The notes below the pieces were generated by a model. It made no database searches and was not told the origin of the DNA. It saw only the letters and a program-made list of their open reading frames with translations. From Thoreauomyces humboldtii (taxonomy: Eukaryota; Chytridiomycota; Chytridiomycetes; Spizellomycetales; Powellomycetaceae), in assembly GCA_027596035.1 (NCBI GenBank), contig JADGJA010000550.1, forward strand, positions 1-15,328: a stretch of 15,328 bases of DNA. The letters run 5' to 3'. The position numbers and the translations under genes were made by a program. Positions within the stretch are counted from its first letter, which is position 1. The number at the start of each line of letters is the position of its first letter. This document shows positions 1 to 8,951 of the stretch, in pieces.

Positions 1-40
1 TGGACGCATCGCTCATGGGCGTTGGTTGGGTCTCCCTTAG

Positions 41-1224
41 GCGAGCTTCGGATCCGACAGGATCCAGAGTCGAGTACGGGACGTGACCTCTACATCTCGG
101 GGATAACGGAACGTTCGGTCGCGACGATGAAGGATTACGCGCACCTACTGCACACGGGAGGAAGACATCGTACCGTCGGAGAGACCAACATGAACGAGGT
201 TGCGTCCCATCTCGTGCTAGCAACACCTCGAAGTACGTGCGTTTTTTTTTTGACCTGTCTCTTTTCCCCAGGTATCGAGTAGATCCCACGCCGTTCTGAC
301 TATCACCATCGAGGAACGTCGAAAGCCCGAACCCGGGATGTCTACCGAAGAAGCCGAGATGCTTGCAAAACATGGAAAGAAGCGGAGCAAGATCCATCTC
401 ATCGATCTCGCTGGTGCGCATGAACTGTTTGTTCTCCTGCAGTATCTATCGAAGTCATCCTCATCAAACTCGTTCGTCTGCAGGTTCTGAACGAGCGAAC
501 GCGACCGGCGCGACCGGAGATCGTCTGAAGGAGGGATCAGCCATCAACCAGTCCCTATCCTGTCTCGGAAACGTCATCAACGCCCTCACGACCAGCACGA
601 AACACGTGCCGTATCGGGATTCAAAGCTCACGTATCTTCTCAGTGACAGGTAAAAAAAAAGGAAAGTCTCTGACATTTTCCGATCAGGGGGATCACCACT
701 CAAACGTTTTCGCACTCTTCTCTTTTCCCAGTCTAGGTGGAAACTCGCTCACACTGATGATAACCTGCGTGACCCCCACCCAGATCAACCACGACGAATC
801 GCTGTCCACCCTCCGCTTTGCCGAACGCGTCAAGAAGGTCCGCAACGTCGCCAAGGTGAACGTCGACGCGACGATGATGCGGATCATGGTCCTCGAATCC
901 GAGATCCGAGATCTTCGAGCCGCGTTATCTCGGTGCACGTGCGGTGCGGCAGGAAAGAAGGGCGGTACCGGTGTGGGTACGGGGGGAGCGGGAGGTCATG
1001 ACGCCTGGACAATGGCGAACCCGTACGGCGTCAACGCATCGACTGGGACCGAGAAGGTTCCGTGGTGGAGGAAGCTTTGCGGATGCTGTTTGGGGTTGAA
1101 GGGCGGTGGGAAGAAGGGTGGGGGAAAGGTCGCTCAGACGCCTTTGAGGTCGGTCACGGCGGACGATCAGAAAGGGGAGGAGACGCTGATTCGGAGCGTC
1201 AAGGGGAAGCTTACTTGGGTCTGA
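41..1224 (+). CDS. Kinesin motor protein, 3' part (four exons in window)
   Basis: Microtubule motor ATPase; the gene starts left of the window. Exons read as 41-198, 272-413, 484-649 and 732-1224, with introns 199-271, 414-483 and 650-731. All are GT-AG, and the exons join into 319 codons with no break. Visible motor motifs are the switch I region (NMNE joined to VSSRSH across an intron), switch II (LIDLAGSE, also split by an intron), the alpha-4 region [20 protein letters not shown], and LGGNSLTLM near the end of the motor. A short neck ([11 protein letters not shown]) and a helical stretch follow. The tail after the motor is only about 130 residues, Gly/Lys-rich, with a Cys cluster. The bases ending at 40 (tctcccttag) look like a 3' splice site, so the upstream part is intronic. 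The subfamily is uncertain; the motor resembles N-terminal-motor kinesins of the kinesin-1/-3 kind. Confidence 0.93.
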
Positions 1225-2263
1225 GAGAAGCCCCTTAGGTTCTTGTACATAACCTGCCATCTGTCCCTGTCTGTACGCTCGTCGGAAGGAATCTGGGCAG
1301 GTCCTCGCGCCGAGGCCTGACAAGCGTCCAGGCCGTACGAGCGGCTTGCCGAAGCGCACGACCCGACGGACTCGTTTGAGATATCGTTTTTCCTGAATGC
1401 CCTCTGCTTCACGCGCAAGGCACAGCTCTACCATGTTCAGGTTTCAAGTTTCAGTTTCGAGAGCCATATACCATCTCCATTGATCCAGCAGGCGGACGAT
1501 ACGCTGAACTGAGAGAACTCCCTACGGTATACCTTTCAGGGGACTGCCGGAACATGCCCGCTTGGATGGTCACGTTTTCGGTGTCTTGGATCCTGAAAAT
1601 CTCTCACATTCCTGTCAAGCCAGGATCTGACTTGCGCATGCGGTCGTCGTTTCTTGGCATGAGGCTTCAGCCGCATCTCACTTCGAGTGGCAGACCATGC
1701 TAGGACCTGCTCGAGGCCTGGTGTCATGGTCATCAATTAATTTGCTTCACAACCAGACGTAGGTGGTCTCATCCGGATTATCAGCAGTCCTCAGCTCATG
1801 CAAAGACCCTTCAGGAAGGTTCATCTTGGAGACTGTAATGACCGTGGTTTTCCGGGACTGTTGAGGCTAACTTCTTCGAACAAACATTCCCCCCGGTATC
1901 GCTCGGTTCGTCTTCACCACAGATCGACACGTTGAGACAGCTGCTTTCTCTCGCTCGATGCACTGTACTCTTTTGCGCAACCTCAGCCTCACGTAACGAG
2001 ATCCTCTGCATCGATGGCGGCAAGCAACCCTCGCCCTTTTTCTCGCGACCGTCGTGCGCAGCGTGGTCGGTTCGGCTGTGGTTCGGGTCTAGCACTTCTC
2101 GACAGCCTCTTTTGTCATCGGGGCGCACGCACAACGTACTGTATCACAGATTGTGCAGCGCAGGTTTGTCATCCCGCCTTCCCTTCAGCAGCAGCAGCAG
2201 GCAGGCAGGCAGCAGGCAGGCAGCAGCAGTTGCGCAAGGGATGCCCAGGTGTATCGGTATCGG
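1225..2263. other. Intergenic region between kinesin and SDR genes
   Basis: About 1 kb with no supported gene. Several overlapping open frames of 60-120 codons exist on both strands, but none shows a recognisable motif, a conserved-looking composition or splice-joined continuation. The right end carries a CAG/CAGG microsatellite just upstream of the TATA box assigned to the next gene. Confidence 0.6.
2186..2229. repeat. CAG/CAGG microsatellite
   Basis: Five CAG units are followed by interleaved CAGG and CAG units. It lies about 170 nt upstream of the dehydrogenase start codon, just before a TATA-like box, so length changes could alter promoter spacing. No coding role is supported. Confidence 0.85.
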
Positions 2264-2270
2264 TATAAAA
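2264..2270 (+). promoter_or_regulatory. TATA-like box of the SDR gene
   Basis: TATAAAA lies about 125 nt upstream of the ATG at 2396. A pyrimidine-rich stretch and then an A/C-rich leader lie between them, which is a plausible fungal core promoter layout. Assigned by position only. Confidence 0.45.
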
Positions 2271-2395
2271 CGAGAAGGTAGGTGAGGCCGTTCCCCCTGC
2301 CTTTCCTGTCATCATAACATACCCGACCCACTTTCCAACTGTTGACATCTCGCCCTTCATCACCTATCAACAAACCCAAATCCAGAGACAGAACC

Positions 2396-3310
2396 ATGAG
2401 CAACCCCACCTCCCAAGTAGTCCTCGTCACCGGCGCCGGTGAGCTTCAGACCATTGCAATCATCTCTTTCGGATCCTCCCATCTAATCCTTCCATCTTTC
2501 GCGTTCCCCTTCCAGGCAGCGGCATCGGTCAAGCGATCGCGCTCGCGTTCGCAGCCGAAGGCGCCCGTCTCGTCCTCGGAGGTCGAACCGAGAGCAAGCT
2601 CCAAGCCACTGCCGAGACGATCCGTTCCAAGGGTGGCAAGGCCGTCTACGTCGCCGGCGACGTCGGACTCGAGACCATCAACAAGCAGCTCGTCGAGAAG
2701 GCCATCTCGGAGTACGGGGAACTTCACATCGCTGTCAACAACGCCGGCGGCTTGACCCAGCAGCCGATCGTGGACACGGACGATGAGAACCTCGAGAAGA
2801 CGCTCAGTGCGAACGTCAAGAGTGTCATCTGGGGAACCAAACATCAGGTTAGTGGAAGTCGGACTCTTGTCAGTCGTGCACTTGGGACTGACATGAGTGG
2901 CGGGTTTTTTCCTCTATAAGCTTCCCGCGATCGGAAAGACGTCAACGTCGGCCAACCCCGGCAACATCATCAACATCGGCTCCCTCGTGTCCACGCGACC
3001 GGGCGCGTCACCGTCGGCTATCTACTCTGGCGCCAAGGGCTTCGTCGACACGTTCACTCGAGCGTCCGCCAAGGAGGGACGAGAGCACAACGTTCGCGTC
3101 AATAGCATCAACCCCGGGATCGTGGCGTCCCCAGGCGCTCTCGACATCTTCGGCGGCATCGAGACGGCCAACTCGATCGCCAAGGCCGTGTCGTTGACCG
3201 ACCGCGCCGGGACTCCTGAGGAGATCGCGGAGTTTGTCCTGGCTGTCGTCAAGAACAAGTTCATCAACGGGTCCAACTTGATCATCGATGGAGGTGCTTC
3301 TTCTACTTAG
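2396..3310 (+). CDS. Short-chain dehydrogenase/reductase (SDR), three exons
   Basis: Predicted NAD(P)-dependent oxidoreductase of the classical SDR family; the substrate cannot be told. Exons are 2396-2438, 2516-2847 and 2921-3310, with GT-AG introns of 77 and 73 nt. They join to 254 aa, the usual length for the family. The Rossmann glycine motif TGAGSGIG (about residues 12-19) is split by intron 1. NNAG is at about 89-92, the catalytic Ser at about 146, and the YSGAK active-site motif (Tyr160, Lys164) is intact. INPG follows the active site. The Arg after beta-strand 2 (GGRTESKL, about 36-43) suggests NADP(H) preference. There is no signal peptide or membrane segment, so it is probably cytosolic. 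The start is chosen because the Rossmann fold begins within a few residues and the leader holds a TATA-like box. Confidence 0.94.
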
Positions 3311-4085
3311 GACTTCTTGCTGCTGCTGTCCTTGTTTTTTTGGCCTGCGGCCTTGCATTGAATCAAAATCTCATTTTCATTTGAACCCAAACGGGGCAAC
3401 TAGCGGGGCCCTTCCTTTCATAAAGTGCAGCTCTCGGGAAACTTCTAGCTTGCAATGCGGGGGACGAGCCTTGAACGGCCGCCGATGCATGTGCAAGAGC
3501 TATCGAAAGAACAGCGAGATGCGATGCGATCCCCCCCACATGCACGGACTCGGAACGTCGCGGCTGCAGGTTCGCCGTCGCTTCGACGGTCCGGCGAAGA
3601 GTAGTGTACCCGGAGTTCTAGCAGCGGCCAAGATGTTCTGCTTTTGTTGTTTCACTCTCATCATCAGCCATGTTGAAGCAACGCAAATACCGATGGGCTT
3701 TACAGGAAGCGATTCGACTCTCCTTGCCTGATGAAGGCGAAGTTGTCATTTTTCTCGGCCTTGAATCGGACGTCCTAGCCATCTTCCCTGGGCTGCAGTC
3801 TCCCAGTGAGACATGAACATAGGCTTCCACACGCATCACAAGGGGTTCTCTGCGCACGCAACTTCCCCTCTGCTGGGCACCAACCTCGTAAGGTGCCCGT
3901 GGGCAGCAAGAGACGCGGTGTTGCGGGTGAGCGTTGGGCACCAGAACCTTGTGCTGTCGATGCGTACCACTTCACAGACCTTCACCTTTGTCATCGTCGT
4001 CGTCGTCATTTCGAAAAGGACACACCACATTCCGGTGCATCTGCAAAAGAGTAGATCTACCACCCAACCCACTCAATCCCGAACA
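3311..4085. other. Intergenic region upstream of the carboxypeptidase gene
   Basis: No gene supported. It contains the 3' flank of the dehydrogenase and the promoter and leader of the peptidase. A short GTC/TCG run (near 3990-4005) and an A/C-rich leader precede the ATG. The reading frame of the downstream gene stays open back to about 3813, but that extension looks like untranslated leader rather than protein. Confidence 0.55.
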
Positions 4086-6209
4086 ATGGGTGTTCACGAC
4101 AAAGAACCCCTCCTGCCCTCGGCCTCCCCGGCTCCAGTCGAGGCTGCCCCCGCTCCCCGACCCCGTCGCACCATCGCGACCGTTGTCCTGACGGCCGTCC
4201 TCGCACTCATCTTCCTGGTCCACGTCTGCAACAACACGGAAGTCATCCTCTTCGACAATGACGAGGAGCTGTGCAAGCAGACCGAACCTCGCATCGTCAG
4301 TGCTCGTCCCGACATCACCGAGAAGAACTATAACGGTCTCTTCAAGGATGAGGGGTGGAGGCTGAAGGCTGCTGAGAGGCTGGGACAGTCCGTCAGGTGC
4401 AGGATGCGTTTATCCAAGATGGTTCTCCTGCATGTCGGTTCCTATGCTGATCTCGCTCCCTTCCATCTCTTGCTCCCTTTAGGATCAACACGGAGACGTT
4501 CGATTACCTGCGCGACCTTCCCCCTCCCGCCGCACCCAAGAAGGATGACCCCAAGCGTGACGGCCTCACCACTTTCCGCGAGTGGCTCCAGTCCACGTAC
4601 CCGCTCACTCACGATCACCTCGACCTCGATGTGGTCAACCGTTATGCTTTGCTCTACACGTGGAAGGGCAAGGACGAGACGCAGAAGCCCATGGTCCTGT
4701 GCTCCCACATCGACACCGTCCCCGTCGCTCTTGAGAGCCTCGATCTGTGGGACCAGCCTCCGTGGAGCGGAAAGGTGGACGGTGGATTCATCTGGGGACG
4801 TGGAAGCGTCGATACCAAGGTTTATTCAACCACTCCTCGTGAAGCCGTTTTGGCTTTGATGGCTGACGTCCTGGATTCCCACTGCAGAACACCCTCGTCG
4901 CCATCGTAGAGGCCGTGGAAGCTCTCCTCGCCGCTGACTTTGTCCCCGAACGTACCGTCATCCTCGCCTTCGGATTCGACGAGGAGATCAGTGGCTACAA
5001 CGGAGCAAAGTTCCTCGCCCAAGCGCTCCTCGACCGCGGTCTCAAGGACAACGTCGAACTCCTCGTCGACGAAGGACCCGGCATCGTCACTCAGATGGGC
5101 ACCACCTTCGCGAACATCGGTGTTTCCGAGAAGGGATATACGGACGTGACTGTGACCCTGTCTACCGCCGGTGGTCACTCTTCCATCCCACCTCCTCACA
5201 CCAACATCGGTGTGCTTGCTCGTATCATCGCTCAGCTCGAGGACCATCCTTTCAGTGCTTCGCTTCCCGACGAGTCGCCCTTCTTGGAGAGCCTCAGATG
5301 TCTCGTTCAACACGGAAAGGACGTGGACCCCTGGTTCAAGAGGGCCGTCAGGAACGTGTCAAAGATCAGGACGGCTCTCGTCGCTTGGCTGGTCAACAAG
5401 GACGTCACTTGGAAGTACATGATGACCACCAGCCAGGCCGTCGACATCATCGAGGGTGGTGTCAAATGTAAGCACACCTCGCAAACATGTTCATAGACGA
5501 TGGAAACTGTCACTGATTTGCTCTTGCGCACCTGTTCTAACAGTGAACGCCCTCCCTGAGCACTCACAAGCTTCGATCAACCACCGCATCGCACCCGGCC
5601 AGACCGTCCAGGACGTTGAACAGCACATCGTCAAGACCATCCTCCCGCTCGCCCGTCACCACCGTCTCCGCTTCTCTACCGTCGACCACGCCAACGTGTC
5701 CACCGTTCACCACGCCCCCTGCCACGAGGGGGCCGAGTTCGGCCAACTCGTCGTGCAGACCTTCCACGGCGCCCTCGAGGTCGCCCCCATCAGTCCCAGC
5801 TCGGGAAAGACCTGGGAACTCCTCGCCGGAACCGTCAGGAAGGTCGCCCAGGATGGATGGGAGAAGATCGACGAGTCCGCGTCCGAGGGCAAGAAGAAGG
5901 AAGACGAGGGCGAGGACGATAGACAGGTCGTCGTCATCCCCATGCTCATGCCCGCCAACACCGACACCCGGCACTACTGGGGTCTCACGAGGCACATCTA
6001 CCGGTGAGTGCCATAGGCGCGCCTAGCGAATGGGAAACGTCCGGCATTGGGGGAAAACTCATCCATTTCTCATTTCTCGTAGATACGACCCGATCCGCGC
6101 GAATGGAGAATGGGGCGTCCATACCGTCAACGAGCACATCAAGATCTCGACCTTTGTGGAGAGCGTCGCGTTCTTCCACGAGTTGATCCGTGGATTCCAG
6201 GAGCTGTAG
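4086..6209 (+). CDS. Carboxypeptidase S-like M20 metallopeptidase, five exons
   Basis: Predicted zinc Gly-Xaa carboxypeptidase that releases C-terminal residues from small peptides, probably in the vacuole as for yeast Cps1. Exons are 4086-4396, 4483-4819, 4888-5467, 5544-6003 and 6083-6209. All introns are GT-AG and 68-86 nt; the joined frame is 604 aa, close to the family size. A single membrane segment (about residues 30-47) follows a short Pro-rich cytosolic tail, with an N-glycosylation sequon right after it, giving type II topology. Catalytic features seen are SHIDTVP (His179, Asp181), GRGSVDTK (bridging Asp214), DEE (Glu248/249), DEG (about 277), AGGHSS in the lid/dimer domain, and NTDTRHYW (His553). 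A Lys/Glu/Asp-rich loop lies near the C-terminal end. Upstream in-frame codons exist, but the ATG at 4086 has good context and gives the family's normal N-terminus. Confidence 0.95.
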
Positions 6210-6778
6210 AGAAGTGTCGCGTAGGTCTAGCTTTGCAGGAACCGACTTGGGGCATCACCGTTGGATCGGATCAAGTCCTCGATGTACAGCTGAGACCAAA
6301 ACTAACGCTACACCCTATCCGCCGAAAGCCTTGCGGACGTCCACAAAGAATTGGTTTGGGGCATCTTGATGGGCGTATCTGCATTTGAACACGTACTTTC
6401 GCGAGATGTTGACGATTGTGGTACCCGCTTTGGGTGCTGCCTTCGTGCATAGACTAGGATCGCATGCATCATATCCGTAGTTTTTCTTTCTACCCATACT
6501 CGTGCCACTTTACAACAGCGACAGGGACCTCGCTCCGATCACTCTTGGAAAGAGTGCGAAAACCTACTCGACATTGCGATGCGGTTCCGTGGTTTCCGGT
6601 TACACGGCTTGACTTCCCAAGTAAGGGCGCACGTAGAACTACCGACCGTCTTCTCTACCCGTGGGCCGCATGTCCTGCGACAGACGGATACGAAAACGAC
6701 AAGATCCATGACCATGGGTTGCTACTGTGCTAAACGGGTCAAAGGGAAAGTCGCTCGCTGCGAACTTTCTTCCTCGCT

Positions 6779-6850
6779 ATCTGCTTTTTGGCAGCCTTTT
6801 CCTTTCGTTTTGGCGGGCTTTCCCACTCCCGTTCGCGGGATGGGATTGAT
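6779..6850 (+). repeat. Imperfect direct repeat, copy A
   Basis: Shares an exact 18-bp block (atctgctttttggcagcc) and an exact 16-bp block (cactcccgttcgcggg) with copy B about 300 bp downstream, then a near-identical tgggattgat. The sequence between the blocks differs by small indels. Confidence 0.8.
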
Positions 6851-7080
6851 CGACGTTGCAGGAGACGTCTAGAGTACTTGTAGTACTGGAAACGGAAGTC
6901 CTGCTCGAGACGATGCTGACGATCGCGCGCTTCGTCCCGCAATCGCGTGAAAGTACCAAGCTCAAAGGTACCTTGGAAGTTGTGCGATAATGCTAGGCGA
7001 AGGGGCAGCCGCTGCGACGGATTAGGCCGTCCCGGACTTGGGCCAGGGCCTCTCCCATAACAATGCTCTGCGCGGTACCC

Positions 7081-7143
7081 ATCTGCTTTTTGGCAGCCAT
7101 TTCCTTCGTTTGGCGGCACTCCCGTTCGCGGGGTGGGATTGAT
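7081..7143 (+). repeat. Imperfect direct repeat, copy B
   Basis: Partner of copy A at 6779-6850, in the same orientation and about 9 bp shorter through small deletions between the conserved blocks. It could be the end of a small degenerate element or a segmental duplication. No open frame or target-site duplication was recognised around the pair. Confidence 0.8.
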
Positions 7144-7487
7144 GCTCGACAGCTCAACTACGCCTTCCATTATGTTGTGTTTCTGTTCGGAGCTGCAAGT
7201 TTGTTGTGCTCAGAGCTCAGGGAGGTTGGAATCATCTTCTTCGTCGTCGTCGGGGATCCCGAATGGCTGATCTGGGTTGAGTTGCGGCTCCTCCAGTGCG
7301 GAGCCAATACCGTATTGCCTTGGTGGAAGCATGCAAATACGCTTTGAAGAAGATCACCGCAATATCAGACTATCTACATATTCATTGTACTTCACTTCCT
7401 CAGGAAGCCAGCAATCCGATAAGTCTGTCAAGGGCAGGAAATTCTTAATATTATTAGAGACCGGACTGGACCTGTCCTACACCGCCG

Positions 7488-8456
7488 TCAGCGCGATGTC
7501 CAACCAGCAAGGGGCATGGGACTCTCTTGTGATTGAATGGCAAGGCTGACCAGACGGGTGGCCATGTCATCGAGCAGAGGTCTGCGTTGCAAGGTGTCGA
7601 CCCAGCGCTTAGGGATGGCGCTGTATCCGTAGTAGGCGCCTGCGATCTGCCCGTAGATGCAGCACACCGTGTCGACATCGCCTCCACATCCACCGAGCAG
7701 AATCATTCCTTTCTCAAATGTCTCCGTGGTATGAAAGGACCAGAGGGCCGCTTCGAGTGAATCGATGACGTAGCCCGTGGTCCTGATGTTGTCGCGCCCT
7801 TTTTCCAAGAATGAACCCTCGCAGATGTCCATGACACGGGAGCACTCAAGACGTGGCTTCCACAGGGTTGCCTCTCGCTTGTTTTGGCCTTGCAGGAGCC
7901 GAGCAATCATCTGACCCATGACCGACGCGGCTTCGAGGCACTCCGGTGAGGCATGTGTGACCTTGGAGGAGAGGGCCGAGTAACGTCCTGCGAGTTCGAC
8001 GTCCTTGTAAAGCACGATTGGGACCGGCGCCAAGCGCATGATGCCTCCGTTCCCTGCGTCATGGGTGCCGTCCAGCCCGTAATACTCCTTGCGCAGACCG
8101 TCACGACTGTGTGCTGCTTGAACAAAGTCAAAGATGGCCTGGCTGGTCGTCCTCCCGATGTCGAAGCAACCGCGCTCCTCACAGGAAGACATGTATCCCT
8201 CGGATCGCCATTTGGCATATCTCTTCATCTGATCGATCGGCGAAAATGTGCCAGTCTCGACGAGTGAAGCCGCCAGACATAGCATCATGGAAGAGTCGTC
8301 GGTGAAGGAGCCTGGTGGAAGCCCGAAGACGGTTGTCTCCATGTTCGGGGATATCTCATATGTGTCGCGCTTCTTGAACTCGGCGTATGATCCGTATGCG
8401 TCGCCGGTGATACCGCCAAGAAAGCTACCGAGCATACGGTCACGAAGGCCCTCCAT
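7488..8456 (-). CDS. ADP-ribosylglycohydrolase (ARH/DraG family)
   Basis: Predicted Mg-dependent hydrolase that removes ADP-ribose from a modified protein, nucleic acid or small-molecule acceptor; the target is unknown. One uninterrupted exon gives 322 aa from the ATG at 8456, the usual size. Family landmarks in order are RDRMLGSFLGGITGDAYG at the N-terminus, GSFTDDSSMM (metal-binding Thr52/Asp53/Asp54), GNGGIMRLAP in the middle, and GGCGGDVDTVCC followed by GQIAGAYYG near the C-terminus with the second pair of metal-binding acidic residues. No residue known to be essential appears lost. The frame stays open upstream to an ATG at 8618 (54 extra residues). The shorter start is preferred because the domain begins there and a TATA box lies about 50 nt upstream. 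The pyrimidine run ending in AG just before it (cgttgtttcccccag) could also be a 3' splice site. Lack of introns contrasts with the split genes to its left. Confidence 0.9.
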   Translation of the reverse strand: MEGLRDRMLGSFLGGITGDAYGSYAEFKKRDTYEISPNMETTVFGLPPGSFTDDSSMMLCLAASLVETGTFSPIDQMKRYAKWRSEGYMSSCEERGCFDIGRTTSQAIFDFVQAAHSRDGLRKEYYGLDGTHDAGNGGIMRLAPVPIVLYKDVELAGRYSALSSKVTHASPECLEAASVMGQMIARLLQGQNKREATLWKPRLECSRVMDICEGSFLEKGRDNIRTTGYVIDSLEAALWSFHTTETFEKGMILLGGCGGDVDTVCCIYGQIAGAYYGYSAIPKRWVDTLQRRPLLDDMATRLVSLAIQSQESPMPLAGWTSR

Positions 8457-8502
8457 GCTTGTGTCTCGATGTACACTGGGGGAAACAACGAGGTCGGCTT
8501 CC

Positions 8503-8509
8503 TTATATA
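8503..8509 (-). promoter_or_regulatory. TATA box of the ADP-ribosylglycohydrolase
   Basis: TATATAA on the minus strand about 50 nt upstream of the preferred ATG at 8456. This spacing supports the short start codon and argues against the 54-residue upstream extension being translated. Confidence 0.45.
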
Positions 8510-8635
8510 TTATGAATGGTAGTCCTGATGATATGCGATTGAGGGTTGGTTCTTGGTTGCTCGCAAACGGACTGGATGGTGAGTCGGCTTTTTTTCGACA
8601 GCCTGCCCGCGGTGCCATGGCAACGGAACAGGGCG

Positions 8636-8643
8636 TTATATAA
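8636..8643. promoter_or_regulatory. Palindromic TATA element between divergent sequences
   Basis: TTATATAA reads the same on both strands. It lies about 50 nt before the ATG of the eIF5B fragment on the plus strand and about 18 nt before the upstream alternative ATG (8618) of the glycohydrolase on the minus strand. Function is inferred from position only. Confidence 0.35.
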
Positions 8644-8693
8644 GGCGACTGAACCCAAAAGTAGCAAAACCTACGTACGAACCGCACGCACCA

Positions 8694-8951
8694 TGCACGA
8701 GGAGTTCATGTCCCCCGAGGCCGTCTTCCCATGCTCACTGCGCATCATCCCCAAGATGGTCTTCTCTTCGAGAGAACCCATCATGCTCGGAGTGGATGTC
8801 ATCGAGGGAACCCTCCGCATCGGAACCCCCTTGGCGGCTTATGACTAGGAGACAAAGAGCGTCGTCAAGCTGGGAACGGTCACGAGCATCGACCTCAACC
8901 ACCAGGCTCAGTAAGAAGCAAAGAAGGGCGCTGCCGTAGTCATCAATCGAG
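8694..8951 (+). pseudogene. eIF5B C-terminal domain fragment with two nonsense codons
   Basis: The plus-strand frame from 8694 reads as part of translation initiation factor eIF5B (the aIF5B/IF2-type GTPase that joins ribosomal subunits). Visible landmarks are PEAVFPCSLRIIPKMVFSS, then REPIMLGVDVIEGTLRIGTP, then VVKLGTVTSIDLNH and AKKGA. Order and spacing match the region after the GTPase and linker domains. Two stop codons interrupt it: TAG at 8847-8849 between YD and ETK, and TAA at 8912-8914 before EAKKG. The GTPase domain is absent upstream and the C-terminal end (the FGRHF-like region) is absent downstream. It is therefore a short decayed copy, not the working gene. Its end overlaps the 3' end of the helicase frame on the other strand. 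A TATA element precedes its ATG; any translated product would be 51 residues. Confidence 0.8.

Larger units (their letters stand above)
6210..7487. other. Long intergenic region with a dispersed direct repeat
   Basis: About 1.3 kb between the 3' ends of two convergent genes (peptidase on plus, glycohydrolase on minus). Open frames here are short or compositionally unconvincing, including a minus-strand frame of 143 codons at 6739-7170 that I do not recognise. The only structure noted is a pair of imperfect direct repeats, given separately. Confidence 0.55.

Noticed and set aside
1811..2134. Minus-strand 107-codon frame and overlapping plus-strand frames in the first intergenic space
   Set aside because: No motif, no good start context and no splice-linked continuation.
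3813..4085. In-frame upstream extension of the carboxypeptidase
   Set aside because: The frame is open, but the ATG at 4086 yields the expected short cytosolic tail plus membrane anchor; the extension would place about 90 unrelated residues before it.
4822..5313. Minus-strand 163-codon frame
   Set aside because: Antisense shadow of the well-supported peptidase exons.
6739..7170. Minus-strand 143-codon open frame
   Set aside because: Spans both direct-repeat copies, is Arg-rich and shows no recognisable domain.
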